DNA from: Manduca sexta
Taxonomy: Eukaryota; Arthropoda; Insecta; Lepidoptera; Sphingidae
Assembly (NCBI RefSeq): GCF_014839805.1
Contig: NC_051117.1
Coordinates: forward strand, 3,534,001-3,598,000
Direction of reading: 5' to 3'
Length of the DNA stretch: 64,000 nt
Every line of letters starts with the position of its first letter. The first letter of the stretch is position 1. Under the pieces are notes generated by a model. The model did not search any database and had not been told where the DNA came from. It was given only the letters and a program-made list of their open reading frames with translations. Shown in pieces: positions 1 through 10,726 of the stretch. Both the position numbers and the translations under genes were made by a program.

Positions 1-660
1 TAATACAACACGCTTGCTTTATACTGGAGCTTTTAATACGCAGGCGCAAACAAATGTATTAAACATAATTTATTATATTCACAAAAGAATAGAAGGATGC
101 AAAATGTAGTATGCGGGCTGGTTGAACACTGTTCCTTTTTTAAATACCGTGACGGATTTTCATTACATCGAGTTTCAGATCATGATTGTAAAGAAGTTTA
201 ACTTCAAAATTATAATATAAAAACCGCGATAAAATCCGAAAAATAGTTTTATTTTAATATCATCGTAAACATAAGAAGTCATTATGCGAGTCAAAATCAA
301 ACTTTTTCGATTTGATTCTGCTATTGTTTCCATATCGATAATTATTATTAATTTGGCCGTTAATCTAGGAGGGATGTTCATTGAACACGTAATTATTTGC
401 ATGGTTGATTAAGAAATCGCTTCCGTTAATAATGGCAAAAATTACCTTTAATTAATAGGGAATAACATTGAAATTCCTTTATTCACTTAATCACATAACG
501 AGTGTTGTGTGTCGATAATATTTTGAATCGTGTTTGGAATACACGCATTGTAAGCGGATTACGGCGTTCCAAAATTAAATCAACCAATAACAATGCATTG
601 TTCGTGAAAAATCAGCCAGTATTTGTAACATATTTAAAGAGAAGATATTAACTTACTCTC
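1..660. other. AT-rich stretch without a gene
   Basis: No coding exon or RNA gene is recognisable. Positions about 196-285 carry a fragment of repeat family C, recognised by an A-rich core with 'aaaaccgcgataaaatccg' followed by 'taaacataagaa'. The same family recurs near 4,630, 36,770, 43,080, 43,830 and 50,290. Confidence 0.5.
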
Positions 661-845
661 TTATTCATAGACCTTTTTTATCTAAGGACGAAGTAATAAT
701 ATTAATATTGTTGTATCTCAATATTAGCCAACCACAACGGTCCTATGTCTACGCACTGCGAAGGCTGCATTGCCGTTAGCACTGAGAAACAGATTTGTTA
801 TCACAGCTTTGCTCCGTCCTTAGATAAAAAAACGTCTATAAATAA
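661..845. mobile_element. MITE with ~30-bp terminal inverted repeats
   Basis: The left end (661-690) and the right end (815-845, reverse complement) share 'tatctaaggacg' preceded by a T-run and 'atagac', giving inverted repeats of about 30 bp with a few mismatches. The 185-bp body has no coding capacity. This architecture fits a non-autonomous DNA transposon. The superfamily is undetermined because the exact target-site duplication is unclear; a TA or TTA duplication is possible. Confidence 0.6.
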
Positions 846-1495
846 AGGGTTATTGCCTAAAATATTAAACGAGTTTGTGATCAGCAAGGTAATTTGCAGA
901 TGTCGAATGCGCAAGTAATTTTTACCGTGTGCAGCAAGTCGCGTATGTAAAGAACTATTAAATTATTGCCGCTAGTCTAAATCTGAAAGTTCTTGCGCAA
1001 TATATCGCTGTGAGAAATGGTAGTCTATAACCTGACACAGTTATGAAAGTGATGGTGGCTTTATTCAAACAAGTTCAAGTTTTTGTTACCAAGAACCACT
1101 ATGGAACAGTGGTTGGTTGCTGAACCAATTGGCAATTTCATAGTAATGTAGTGTTTTTGACAATTAAAGTCTGCAAAACGCCTAAAGATGCTCCCTACAC
1201 GTGGTATTAGGAACTTGTATACAAATTGTGTGCCTTCAGATTCTAAGGAACGTAATAATGAATTTTGTGTAATAAATTTTCAAGTAGCTATAAGACTATT
1301 TGATAAACAAAGCCGATCAAATCTTATTGCACTAACAATTAGTATGTTTTATATTTTTAGAATTTTATTAGTTTAATGTATTTTATTTAATAAAAACATA
1401 TTAAAAATTCGTATCTTTGTATGTTTAAGGTTAAAAGCAGTATTAGTTGAGAGAATCTTGCGATGGAAACTGAATTTTTCCATCTTAAAAATTAG
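846..1495. other. Intergenic stretch, nothing recognised
   Basis: The sequence is AT-rich. Short open frames such as 1,188-1,376 have biased, low-complexity translations and no homology that I recognise. No repeat family found elsewhere in the window matches here. Confidence 0.4.
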
Positions 1496-1745
1496 GTACT
1501 CCAAGCTCGGAGTCAGGAAGTGGCGGTGTGATACCCCCGTACCTCGAAAAGCACGTAAAGCCGTTAGTCCTGCGCCTGATCTCTCTCCGGTAATGTCGGC
1601 TTGCCGTCTCTCGAGAATATGAGAGTGAAGGAACAGAGGGTGCACCTGTGTATTGTGCACACACTTGTACACTATAATATCTGCTGCGTATCCGACTGAT
1701 CTCAGTTGAGATTGTCTCCCGTGGTTGAAATTTGGCACCGTGGTT
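1496..1745 (+). repeat. Interspersed repeat, family E
   Basis: This is a moderately GC-rich segment with 'gcgcctgatctctctccgg' and 'gagagtgaaggaacagag'. A second copy lies inverted at about 36,085-36,180, where the reverse complement reads through the same motifs. A related sequence is, from general knowledge, a common dispersed repeat in Lepidoptera. The two antisense reading frames crossing it (1,373-1,778) are not supported as genes. Confidence 0.6.
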
Positions 1746-3259
1746 GGATGAATTTGGCAGATCCATAAACAAAATCATGTCAAATCGCTTCTTTTCTTAA
1801 CTCTTGTTTGTATTATTTATTATATTTTACAAAATAATATTCCCCGAATATAATTTAAAATATGATACAATAGTATTTATTTTAAAACCCAATCCGAAAT
1901 AACTTCATAATATGTTTTGTTAATATTCATTGCCGTTTCCAATAAAACCTTAATAATGATTACGTAGGATGAACGCGAACGTTTCCTTTGACTTCTGTTA
2001 AAAGAAAGTTACCGACGCGCTGTTCTTTTTATGAAAATAAGGAAAGATACTTTATACATTGTTTTACAGTCTTCAAAGCTATGAATGCTTATTAAAATAC
2101 TACGAAATACTTATTTTTATAGCGAACGAAATTGCTGGGAACGTAGCATATTAAAGTAAGATATTTTCATATTTATTAGTTTCTTATATTTTTCTTATTT
2201 TTGAGTTATTGAATGACGTACCTAATTATGGACACGAAATCCATTGAATTGTTATTAAGATTTTGTTTTTCGAATGTAGATTTTATTTGTAATTCATATA
2301 ATGGTTAAGGATGCTTTTGTAAAAAATTATAATAATTATAATATATAACCTTATAAAGTTTATAAGTAAATTTTAATTGTTACATTTCGAAATATGTAGT
2401 ATTTCAACAATTATAAATGCATAATAAAGTATTCAGTAAGTAATGTATAAATGCAGTCCAATTACATCGGCATATAAAATTCTAATAACATAAGTGCATC
2501 GATATCTTGATGCTGAAAATAATATCGATAAATGCGGATTTTTATAAGAGACCGAGCCTCTTATAAACTGAAGTCAATATTCGAAATTTATGCGGATTTG
2601 TGTTGTGATAGTGAAAGCTTCATCGAAATCTAATCACCCGTTGTGAGTGATGGGCGAAAACATGATTTTACTCTTTTTAATATTATTGATGGCTTTCTAT
2701 TTTTTTTTTTTATTTATGCAGCTTGGCTTTTTATTGTTACATATTTTTCTAAACTAATTTTATTTCGTTACATTTGCGTTCAGAGATTAATAATTTTTAT
2801 CCTCATCTTCCTTCGGTTTAGGATCGGTGTAAATTGTTTTTACATATTTTGCAGGATATTAATTTTTTTTTATGGGCGATTGCTGGTTTCTTCCCTTTAT
2901 GACTCCTTTTTGTTCTCTGGTGATTTAATTCCCGAAAAAAATGTAATAGATAAATTCACGGATGGATTTTTCCCGACTGAGAAACAGACTTTATAATATG
3001 TCGCATAAGCACGTTGAAAAAGTAATTTTAGATTACTAGTGTTTTAAAAATAATGTCAAATAATTCAAAAAAATATTTTTTTTATTAAATGTACGCGAAT
3101 TTAAATAATATTTTTGCGACTTACCACATTTATTTCTATAATATTAAACATAAAAACAATCAAGAAAAAGCCGTTATTAAATTTAAAAAAATTATAAAGC
3201 GGTATAATTATATATTACGCAACAATATAAAAAAAAAAAATTATAAACTATAAAAAAAA
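1746..3259. other. AT-rich intergenic stretch, nothing recognised
   Basis: No gene or repeat could be supported. The longest open frame (2,643-2,996, plus strand) encodes a Phe/Ile-rich low-complexity translation that follows from T-rich DNA and is not taken as a gene. Confidence 0.4.
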
Positions 3260-3620
3260 TCCACTCACCTGTTGTGCTTACCGCCCGCCGAAAACACCTC
3301 AAGCAACCAAATAGCCCTATACAAAAATTATCGCCTGAGAAGAGGTACCCCAAAACGTGTGACGTAGTAACCGCCGCGGCGCGAGCCCTAAAACCGCGTT
3401 CGAAATTCAAAAAAATAGTCTCTGGCTAGCGGAGTCTCGAACGTGTGTTGAGCAAGCCGGCGAGGGCAAGACTGAAATGTGGGCTGAAAACAGGGGCTGA
3501 TCCGAGTGGGTGTGTAGACAGAGACAGCGTATCGTCCACCCTGAACGTGCGAGAGGGACAGACTTTAGCCCAAGGGGAGAGCTCACGTACTCAGATGTCA
3601 GGAAGAATTTGTAGGCGAGC
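3260..3620 (-). promoter_or_regulatory. Candidate promoter and untranslated first exon (minus strand)
   Basis: This ~350-bp island is far more GC- and CpG-rich than its flanks. Read on the minus strand it has an arthropod initiator-like TCAGT at 3,475-3,471. It then runs about 200 bp to two good splice-donor matches: GTAAGC after 3,282 and GTGAGT after 3,269. No long open frame from an ATG is convincing; a 72-codon frame at 3,192-3,410 crosses the island and ends in low complexity. It could be the 5' exon of a gene lying to the left of the window. Alternatively it is a GC-rich repeat. Function is inferred, not shown. Confidence 0.3.
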
Positions 3621-3785
3621 GTAATTGTTCTTTTGATTGAGGTTTTCCGAATTTAATAATTGAATGTCTTTACGTCATATTGATGTTACAAATTGGCTCA
3701 ACCAATTACCCAATATCAGGGATTGCGGACTAATTTCAAATACACATAGAATTTTTTACAGGAAAAAAAGAATCATAATTGTAAC

Positions 3786-3990
3786 TTGAAAAAATCACAA
3801 ATCTTTGGTAAATACTAAATGGTATGACAAAAGAGATCCTTTCAGTTATAACACATTTTTAGCAGCTTTAGATCTTATGCTATAAATTTAAAAAAATCAG
3901 AAGCCCTTGGGAAAAGCAAAATGGTATGCCAAAAGAGATCCTTTCAATCATAACCTACATTTTAGCAGCTATTTTAGATCTCATGTAGCC
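3786..3990. repeat. Tandem duplication, ~105-bp unit
   Basis: Two adjacent imperfect copies share 'atggtatg(a/c)caaaagagatcc', 'tttagcagct' and 'ttagatct'. The first covers about 3,786-3,888 and the second about 3,891-3,990. No coding content. Confidence 0.65.
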
Positions 3991-4009
3991 TAGCCAGTCG
4001 GACACAATT

Positions 4010-4200
4010 TCAGACTCCGACCTGCACAGGCGAAGGGTGAAATTTTCTAAAAGGGAACTCGACACAACATATAGGTACTAATATGCATGAATGCGATTTA
4101 TAAATCATTCTAAAGATAATTACATGCTACATACATTTTTGAAGGTTATAATGGACCCTTGACTATTGCCGGGCTATATTGCATTAAAAATTTCAAGATC
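4010..4200 (+). repeat. Interspersed repeat, family F
   Basis: It contains 'ggtgaaattttct', then 'cgacacaacatataggtac' and a later 'attctaaagataatta'. Related copies occur at about 34,970-35,105 and, more decayed, at 46,310-46,440. No coding capacity is visible. Confidence 0.55.
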
Positions 4201-4239
4201 ACTTTACCTGAGAATCGAATCTGTGACTTTAGTGTTGTC

Positions 4240-4380
4240 GTATCACTATATAGTATAAGACAAAGTCGCTTTCTCTGTCCCTATGTGTGCTTAAATCTTT
4301 AAAACTACGCAACGGATTTTGATGCGGTTTTTTTAATAGATAGAGTGATTGCACCCGTGCGAAGCCGGGGCGGGTCGCTA
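4240..4380 (+). mobile_element. Helitron-like 3' end fragment
   Basis: The segment runs through 'aactacgcaacggattttg' to a GC-rich potential hairpin (about 4,353-4,372) and ends CTAG followed by T at 4,381. A hairpin followed by CTAG-T is the expected 3' terminus of a Helitron. The 5' TC end was not located, so this is probably a truncated non-autonomous copy. Confidence 0.45.
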
Positions 4381-4629
4381 GTAGCACATAAAATACTACT
4401 CTGCCGAGTTAGACCGGGGAAACCAATAACTGTTCCACCCACTCCGCAGTGGTGGTAGCGATGAAGCTTTATCTTTAAGGAATTTCGATGTATTGTCTTC
4501 CATGCGAAGAAAATTGAAAAAGTACATTATAGTGGTACTTACCAAATATTGTTTTGTATAACTGAAATCTTCCTAATAGTAAAGGACAGATCTAGCGAGA
4601 CCACTTGATGGTAGGGACGTAATATCGAA

Positions 4630-4870
4630 TTAAAATATTTTCAGATTTCATCGCGGATTTTTATATTATAATTTTGTCTCGTCGTTTCGAAGACTTCAGC
4701 CTTCATGGTCTGGGTGGGACTGAGGTGTAAATACCTACATTTTACAACCAACAACAATTTTGAGTCTACCTACATTTTACAATTATACAAAATAAAAGGA
4801 AAAAAAATGATAAAATTCTAAATAGTTTTATTTCGATGACATTTGCATAAACATAAGAAATCATTAAGAT
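4630..4870. repeat. Repeat family C, two converging fragments
   Basis: Positions 4,632-4,720 carry the minus-orientation core with 'cgtttcgaagacttc', and 4,805-4,868 carry the plus-orientation end 'cataagaaatcatta'. The same sequence recurs at 36,765-36,970, 43,075-43,170, 43,825-43,945 and 50,290-50,412. Confidence 0.55.
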
Positions 4871-5129
4871 CAACAGGAAAATTATTATCGACTTCTGAAG
4901 ATTATTTTGGAGGTGCGGGCATGTATGATAAGTCAAGGTACATGAGAATATTTAACTATTACTTAAATAAAGTCGCTTATAACTAAAGACAATTTATATT
5001 GGACGAGAGTCTTGGACAAACAGTTTGTAAGTAGTATAACCTGTATTGTCGCATATCCCGGAGGGGGAGAGCTACCTAGAAAATAGCAGACCTCGCCCTC
5101 CGACAACCCACTTGCAAAACACAGGAACT

Positions 5130-5385
5130 ATAACAAAACACATCACGCATTTATACCCGAAAAAGTTTGCATAGGTGCAACCAGGGCACATTTCGCTAAG
5201 TGCGTTCGCTAGTGATGTGATAGCGGGCGATCCTATCGCCATATCGGGCACAAATTCCTGACTCCGGGCTGATACTGAGCAGAAAACCTAAATATTACGT
5301 TGTCCGATCCGGGATTCGAACCCAGGACCTCAGAGCGCTGCCGTATCGCGCATGCAGTACAACTACGATTCAGCGATTCATTGAA
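5130..5385 (-). mobile_element. tRNA-derived SINE, family S2
   Basis: Read on the minus strand, a tRNA-like head gives a box-B match GGTTCGAATCC at about 5,313-5,323. A body with 'cggagtcaggaatttgtgcc' follows. Related copies or fragments lie at 7,925-8,075, 18,950-19,110, 30,195-30,385, 32,795-32,875, 36,265-36,362 and 49,425-49,605, all in the same orientation. This is a common moth and butterfly SINE type. Confidence 0.7.
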
Positions 5386-5629
5386 ATAAAAATTCGTAAA
5401 CTTTTTTGGTATTAAAAAAACTAGACTGCAAAATCTCGTCAATATAATCAGAAAATGTATTGAATTTTCTTAAAGGTGCTCTCGGGGCACGTTCTTTTGT
5501 AAGTAAAAATGAATATATTTTTGACATTTACATCGAGTTGAATAAGTCAATGCAACTTTACGTGACTTTAATGCTGATAAAAAAGCAATTCTGTTAAAAA
5601 CAAGTTGTATTTTATTTATTGCTTTAAAT

Positions 5630-5910
5630 GACGAGATGAGCTTGCCATTCGTCTGATGATAAACGATACGACCGCCCATAAACAGTTGAAACACCATCCA
5701 ACACCTTGAATAACAAAGTATTGTTTGGTATTCCACTGCGCTCGCCATCCTGACTAATGAGATGTTAAGTTTTATTATGTCCAGTAGTTACACTGGCTAC
5801 AATGGTCAGAACCAGAACACAACAGTAATTATACACTGCTGCTCGGTGGCAGAAATAGACATTGCGGTGGTACCTATTCGGCGGACTTTCACATATGAGA
5901 GACCTGCAAC
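5630..5910 (-). repeat. Interspersed repeat, family B
   Basis: It contains 'gataaacgatacgaccgccc', 'tttggtattccactgcgctc' and 'aatgagatgttaag'. Inverted relatives occur at 9,060-9,205 and 26,700-26,935, with a short piece at 27,150-27,230. No coding frame. Confidence 0.6.
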
Positions 5911-6947
5911 CAGTATTTCTTTTTTAATATAAAGGTCGACTGCTGTTGCTTAACAACCTGACGGAATCATTTTAATTATCGTCTTCTATTATTTTAGGTA
6001 TATATATTTATATGTATTTTATATATTAATATTTGTGTTTATGTATTTATATTGTACACCGAATGCTGGCCCATGTACGGGGGGACATTTGTCGCGGACC
6101 TAGACACACAGTCCAGTGTGTATACCTCATGTTCGTAACTACACATTGAGACCTATGCGGGTTCGCCAGCATTTCCTGACCTTCTCCCTTCCGCCCATCC
6201 TAAGAAGGTTCCTTTTCCTTCCCCCAGATTTCCCTTCCCCACTATCCTCTCCTAACTTTCTTCAGATCCCTGCAGTAGCTATGCCGAGGGATTCCAGTAT
6301 CTCATACGCAATTTTCCCCCAGTGTTGACGATGGGCAGAGGCGGCTCGACCTCATGTGCCACCCGCGTGCAAGAAATTCCTTGGCGTCCCCTAGGAGACA
6401 ATGTAATCTTTAATAAATTTGATAATATTAAATCAAAAATAATTGTATGAATAAGTAAAGCCGCCTCTGACTATGGGGTTTGATAATAGGTTCCCCTGAT
6501 TTCCGATAGTAAAAAAAACGTAGACAACTACATACATAGATGCGTTTAGTATCTTATAATTAACAGTTTTGCTTGGCATTGTTTATGGGCCACCTAGCCT
6601 ACTATCAAGTAAGCCAGTTCGCTAGTATGTGCTTAACTCAATAAGTTGGTCTACTCATTCCAATTACATGGACTTGGAATGTAGGTACTTTCATGTTGCA
6701 AAGAACTGCTTAGTGAATTCAATTTGTTCTTATTGATTTGTTTTATATAAATCTCATAAGCCAGTTACTTGGAGTGGTACTAGATGCATGTAGGAAGGCC
6801 GCGTGGGGGACAACTCACGATCTTATAAAGTTTATAGGCCAAACGGTCTTGTCATTTACCAGGAAAAGTCATAGTGTATTTTGTGGAAAATATATCTTGA
6901 TGTTCGTTACAATTAGATTTTTTATACGGGTATGATAAAATAAGCCC
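5911..6947. other. Intergenic stretch with a pyrimidine-rich tract
   Basis: Positions 6,180-6,265 are strongly C/T-rich. The rest is unremarkable. A related G-rich, reverse-oriented stretch sits near 19,265-19,430, so part of this is probably another dispersed repeat. Confidence 0.35.
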
Positions 6948-6949
6948 TT

Positions 6950-7158
6950 TGTATGTGATGGTAAGTGAAGTAAGGTTTATAGTGTCGACCGATGAGAGAT
7001 GATTATCCTCGCCAGTCGAAGTAATTATGCCGGCCTGTTTGACATCTTATATGCAGGCTGATTCCGGAACGCGATACACTTACGTGGGCTACTATGGTTT
7101 GACATTTTGTGTACGGTGGTAGCTATAACGTCGAAAACAAATATAATACCACCAGAAA
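6950..7158 (-). repeat. MITE-like repeat, family A
   Basis: Family A is the commonest repeat in the window. Diagnostic motifs are 'gtgtcgactgg(c/t)gag', 'ggccggcataattgtg' and 'tttatatccgcccggatag', which run in the opposite direction here. The copy lacks coding sequence. At least a dozen copies lie in both orientations across the window. Confidence 0.65.
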
Positions 7159-7529
7159 AAAGAATTATCTATACATGTCTTGTAATTAGTAATATGTAGC
7201 TATAAAATTAGCCAAATAATAAACCTTTACTTTCAGTCATAACTTATCATTCTTAATCCTTAGAAAGACATTCCATTCACTCCATTCACACTTCCATTCA
7301 CTCTTAGTGAACAGCGGGAAATCATTCATTCGGATTTCATTCACTCATAAATCGAGTATTGGAGAAAGTTTTGCAACAAGGAAACAAAGCGATTTAAGAA
7401 AAAGTGCACTGATTAGCTGTTCGCAGCGCATTTATTGAGTTAATTCCTTCATTAGTTTAGAGTAAAGCGGCTAACCTAGCGATATATTAGAAGCAAAGCT
7501 TGTGTGATAAACAATATAAAAACAAAATG

Positions 7530-7705
7530 ACAATAAGTCTTACTTATAAACTTGTTTTAGCGTTAAGAGTTGGTTAAGAATTGCTTCAATAGCTGTCAAA
7601 AACATCACCAATTTCCTAGTTTAAACTTTATTAAGAGGCAAGATGGCCGGTTTTGACTTACAGCTGATAGAGTAAATTTGTGTTTTAACTAAGCATAGCT
7701 TTGCG
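7530..7705 (+). repeat. Interspersed repeat, family G (inverted partner at 30,790-30,960)
   Basis: A ~175-bp segment is shared in opposite orientation with 30,790-30,960. Both contain 'ctcttaacgctaaaa'-type sequence (either strand), 'attaagaggcaagatgg' and 'actaagcatagctttgcg'. Two copies 23 kb apart point to an interspersed element. Confidence 0.6.
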
Positions 7706-7924
7706 AAATTTTATAAGTAAGACTATAAACGTAGAACGAGTACAATTCTTTAAAGTACAGTTGACTACTGATTTGTTGTTTTATCACGAAACCACGGTGC
7801 AAACGAAAAACAAACGTGATGTATACAACAAAAAAGTATTAAGTCGTTCAATCGTAGAATATATACTCTCGACTTGTAACTTCAAAGGGAGAGGGCACCC
7901 AGAGGCGCAACTACACCAATTTTT

Positions 7925-8075
7925 GCCGTGATCCATGGTGTGATGGAAGCGAGCCTATTTCCATGACGGGCATAAATTCTTCACTGAGTTGATACTGCCA
8001 GAAAAACTCATCATCTCTACGCGACCCAGCATTATAGTCATATCGTAATACAAAGCTGCCGAGGCAGACATGATC
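7925..8075 (-). repeat. SINE S2 fragment, decayed
   Basis: It matches the S2 body ('gggcataaattc', 'gatactg') and the end 'ctgccgaggcag', but the box-B region is degenerate ('gacccagcattatag'). Confidence 0.5.
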
Positions 8076-8689
8076 GTAAATATTACAAATACAATAGTTA
8101 ATTTGAGTACTACTACTTTATAACGTGAGTAAAACCGTGTTGTTTTCGACTAAGTTAATTTGAACTTGCAAAATGTTATACATTATTTAGATTCCGTCAA
8201 TATTAATTCGACCACCAGTTCGGAAAGTAGTTCTTACCACACAATAATGGGTGAGAGTCTCGAGTGTTGTTCTTTTCAAAGTATAAACTAAAGTGCATAA
8301 GTCAGAGAAAAAATAAGTTTATTTATTATTGTTTAGAGCTGTTCATTGATATACTCGCAGCATACGTAACAAATAAATATAAAATACTCAAACCAGTGCA
8401 CAACCCTCTCAGGAACCACATTTTATTTTGATCGCTGGAACGTGATACCAGAACGAGCTTACTAATTTCTTCACTAATCATTTTGTCAAAACAAAATGTC
8501 CAGGCGGCTCGATAACCAATAACAAGAGAAATACCCGACGTCGGTGCGCGAATTATTCCAAATATGGTGGAATTTATCTTCGTGCCCGCAAACGGTTCGC
8601 CATAACTCGATTGGCTGGGATAACAATTTAGCTTGTCAAGTTGGGCGGCTACACGGGCTTTTGGTGATGTGACTTTAAATGTGGGTAGT

Positions 8690-8990
8690 ATCCATCTATA
8701 ATTATAATGCGAAAGTAACTATGTTTGTCTGTTACGGCTTAACCACTGAAACAATGATAAAATTTGGAATGGAAATAGTTTAAAATCCTGAGAAGGACAT
8801 AGTGGTTGGATCCGTCCATAGTTATATTGCGAAAGTAACGTTGTTTCTTTGTTTGTTACGGCTCAACCACTGAATCAATTTCGATGAAATTTGGCGTGGA
8901 GATGATTTGAAATTCTGGAGAGGATATAATAGTATGACCTTCCCAAGACAAAAGTATTCACTTTTATCCCCGAAAAATATGTAGCGGGAC
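8690..8990 (+). repeat. Tandem pair of family H (Helitron-like) segments
   Basis: Two consecutive copies begin at about 8,693 and 8,813 with 'tataattata(a/t)tgcgaaagtaac' and continue through 'caaccactgaa'. Both match the interior of the Helitron-like family seen at 22,498-22,750 and 44,580-44,760. Confidence 0.45.
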
Positions 8991-9059
8991 CTTTATCCCG
9001 ATTTTTTTTGTAAGCAAGCAAAACCAGTGTATTACTGGATATAATAAGACTTAACATCT

Positions 9060-9205
9060 CAAGTCTCAGGATTGCGAGCGCGGTGGAATACCAAACAATA
9101 CTTTGTAACTTAACGTGTTGGATGGTGTTTTTACTGTTTATGGATGGTCGTATCGCTTACTATCAGGAGAACGGCAAGCTCGTCTCGTCATTAAAATCAA
9201 TAAAA
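9060..9205 (+). repeat. Repeat family B, partial copy
   Basis: It holds 'gcgcggtggaataccaaaca', 'gtttatggatggtcgtatcg' and 'aacggcaagctcgtctcgtc'. This is the inverted counterpart of 5,630-5,770. Confidence 0.6.
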
Positions 9206-9933
9206 AAGAAAACCCTAGGGACTACACGAAAGTCTATAACTATTGAGTGTTTGTTACGAAACTAAGAAACGGCTAAGATAAAATTTGGGACACTATCCAT
9301 AACCTGGATTGACATAGACAGTTTTTTATCTTGGAAAAGTTTATCTCTTAATCCAAGAAAGGTCATGCAAGTAGACGGAGCCGCAAACAACAGCTACTGC
9401 AAGTTGTAAGATAATATTTCATTAACTAGTTACGTAAGGTATTTTAATACCAAAACACATGCCGTTATGGGCGAAAATCATAGAGCATGAAAATATTTAC
9501 TAGAAATTCCAAGCTCGAACCAAATACCTGATTTAATAATTTATTTCATAACTAGCTTCCGCCCGCAGCTTCGCCCGCGTGGATTTCGGACTTCAAAAAT
9601 GGAGGAGGTGCTCAATTTGTCGGGATGTTTTTTTAATGTATGGTGGTATGCAGGTGGTCCGATTGTCCGGTCAGGGTCTGATGGTGGGATCCTGGTGAAA
9701 TCGAACGAAGCATACAGCATGATTCAGTATTCACGCGTGATGGCTTATTATTAGCGTATTTCATGTATAACTTTGGTGTTTCTATACCGATTTCTATGAT
9801 TCTTTTTTATGGAATATTTAATAATGTTAACTTTTTTAATTAGGGATGACTAAGAGTGTTATAAACGTAAGAGTAGACAAATATAATGAGAATGCTTCGA
9901 ACTTCTAAGCTATCGGGAGTTACACGTGTCATT
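9206..9933. other. Intergenic DNA left of the BEL insertion
   Basis: No gene is recognisable. A Helitron-like end fragment ('cgcccgcagcttcgcccgcg') lies near 9,557-9,580. The last six bases, ATGAGT at 9,934-9,939, are the left target-site duplicate of the BEL element. Confidence 0.5.
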
Positions 9934-9939
9934 ATGAGT

Positions 9940-10436
9940 TGTTAGCGACACGACGACTTCGCGGCCGCCGTGACACTGAGGCCCGTCGACGACGCTGCCT
10001 AAGGAGCGACGTTACGGGACGGCGGACGTAGCGGGACTGAAGCCCGCGCGCCGCACGCTCAGCGAGCGACCCGTCAACGCCGCATCCAGAGGAGCAACGT
10101 CGCGGGACGGCGGTCGCCGCGCGACTGAGGCGCGCACTGCACGCGCTCGACGAGGGACCCGGCGCCGGCGCATCGTGGAACGACGCCCCGCCCACCAGAA
10201 CCCTACGGCCAATCAGAGCGACGGACGCGCCAACGAGGGAAAAACGGCGGGCCAATGGCCGAAAAGTGCGTAGGAGGCACACCCGTGCGTTATAGTGCCT
10301 CCTAAACTAGTATATAAGTCGGGCGATTGTATGCGTAGTTTGTAGTTCGAGGCAGAATAATAAATTGGTACGAGATAAGCAGATTCGAAATAAACCAGTG
10401 AACAAATCCGTGGAAGTTTCAATACAGTCCCCAACA
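9940..10436 (+). repeat. 5' LTR of the BEL/Pao element (497 bp)
   Basis: It starts TGTTAGCG and ends CCCCAACA. U3 carries two imperfect ~88-bp-spaced repeats, marked by 'gggacggcgg' near 10,016 and 10,104. Polyadenylation signals AATAAA occur at 10,359-10,364 and 10,389-10,394. It differs from the 3' LTR by one substitution near 10,030, one near 10,362 and a 1-bp indel beside it. Confidence 0.95.
10271..10318 (+). promoter_or_regulatory. LTR promoter: inverted repeat followed by TATA box
   Basis: A perfect 10-bp inverted repeat, taggaggcac (10,271-10,280) and gtgcctccta (10,295-10,304), has a 14-nt spacer. It sits 6 bp upstream of TATATAAG (10,311-10,318). The same arrangement is in the 3' LTR. 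A TATA box at this place fits the U3 core promoter. The dyad could bind a regulator or fold as a short hairpin; its role is inferred. Confidence 0.7.
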
Positions 10437-10441
10437 TTTCC

Positions 10442-10459
10442 TGGTCCTTCGAGTGCCGG
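10442..10459 (+). other. Primer-binding site of the BEL element
   Basis: TGGTCCTTCGAGTGCCGG begins 5 nt after the 5' LTR. TGG at the start would pair with the CCA end of a tRNA, as expected for minus-strand priming. The tRNA species is not identified. It does not match the 3' end of the tRNA-Arg(ACG) genes in this window. Confidence 0.7.
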
Positions 10460-10726
10460 ATTTGTTTGTGGTTGACTCGCGTTCGCGAATAGTAGGAAGG
10501 CAAACCGAACGTGCCTAGCGTACGCGTGTTACCGTCGCGAATCTTTGTGCACAGCGATATTGTGCGCAGCGCGAATCTCGTGCCCGGGGCACTGAGCGAA
10601 AGTGCAGTGATTGTGCATAACGTGACTGGAGTGAGTGAGCTCTGTGAAGTGTAGTGTGAGCCTAGTTTGTCTTTATCGCACGCTCTGCGATACGGTTACG
10701 TCCAACACCGCTGTCTACCGAACGCG

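Noticed and set aside
2643..2996. Possible membrane protein (117 codons, Phe/Ile-rich)
   Set aside because: The composition follows from T-rich DNA, with no conserved pattern. Its hydrophobicity is uninformative.
9932..10503. Antisense frames of 66-116 codons over the 5' BEL LTR, with near-identical ones over the 3' LTR (15,748-16,485)
   Set aside because: They mirror the GC-rich LTR and lie opposite real element functions. Arg/Ser-rich translations are typical of CpG-dense antisense DNA.
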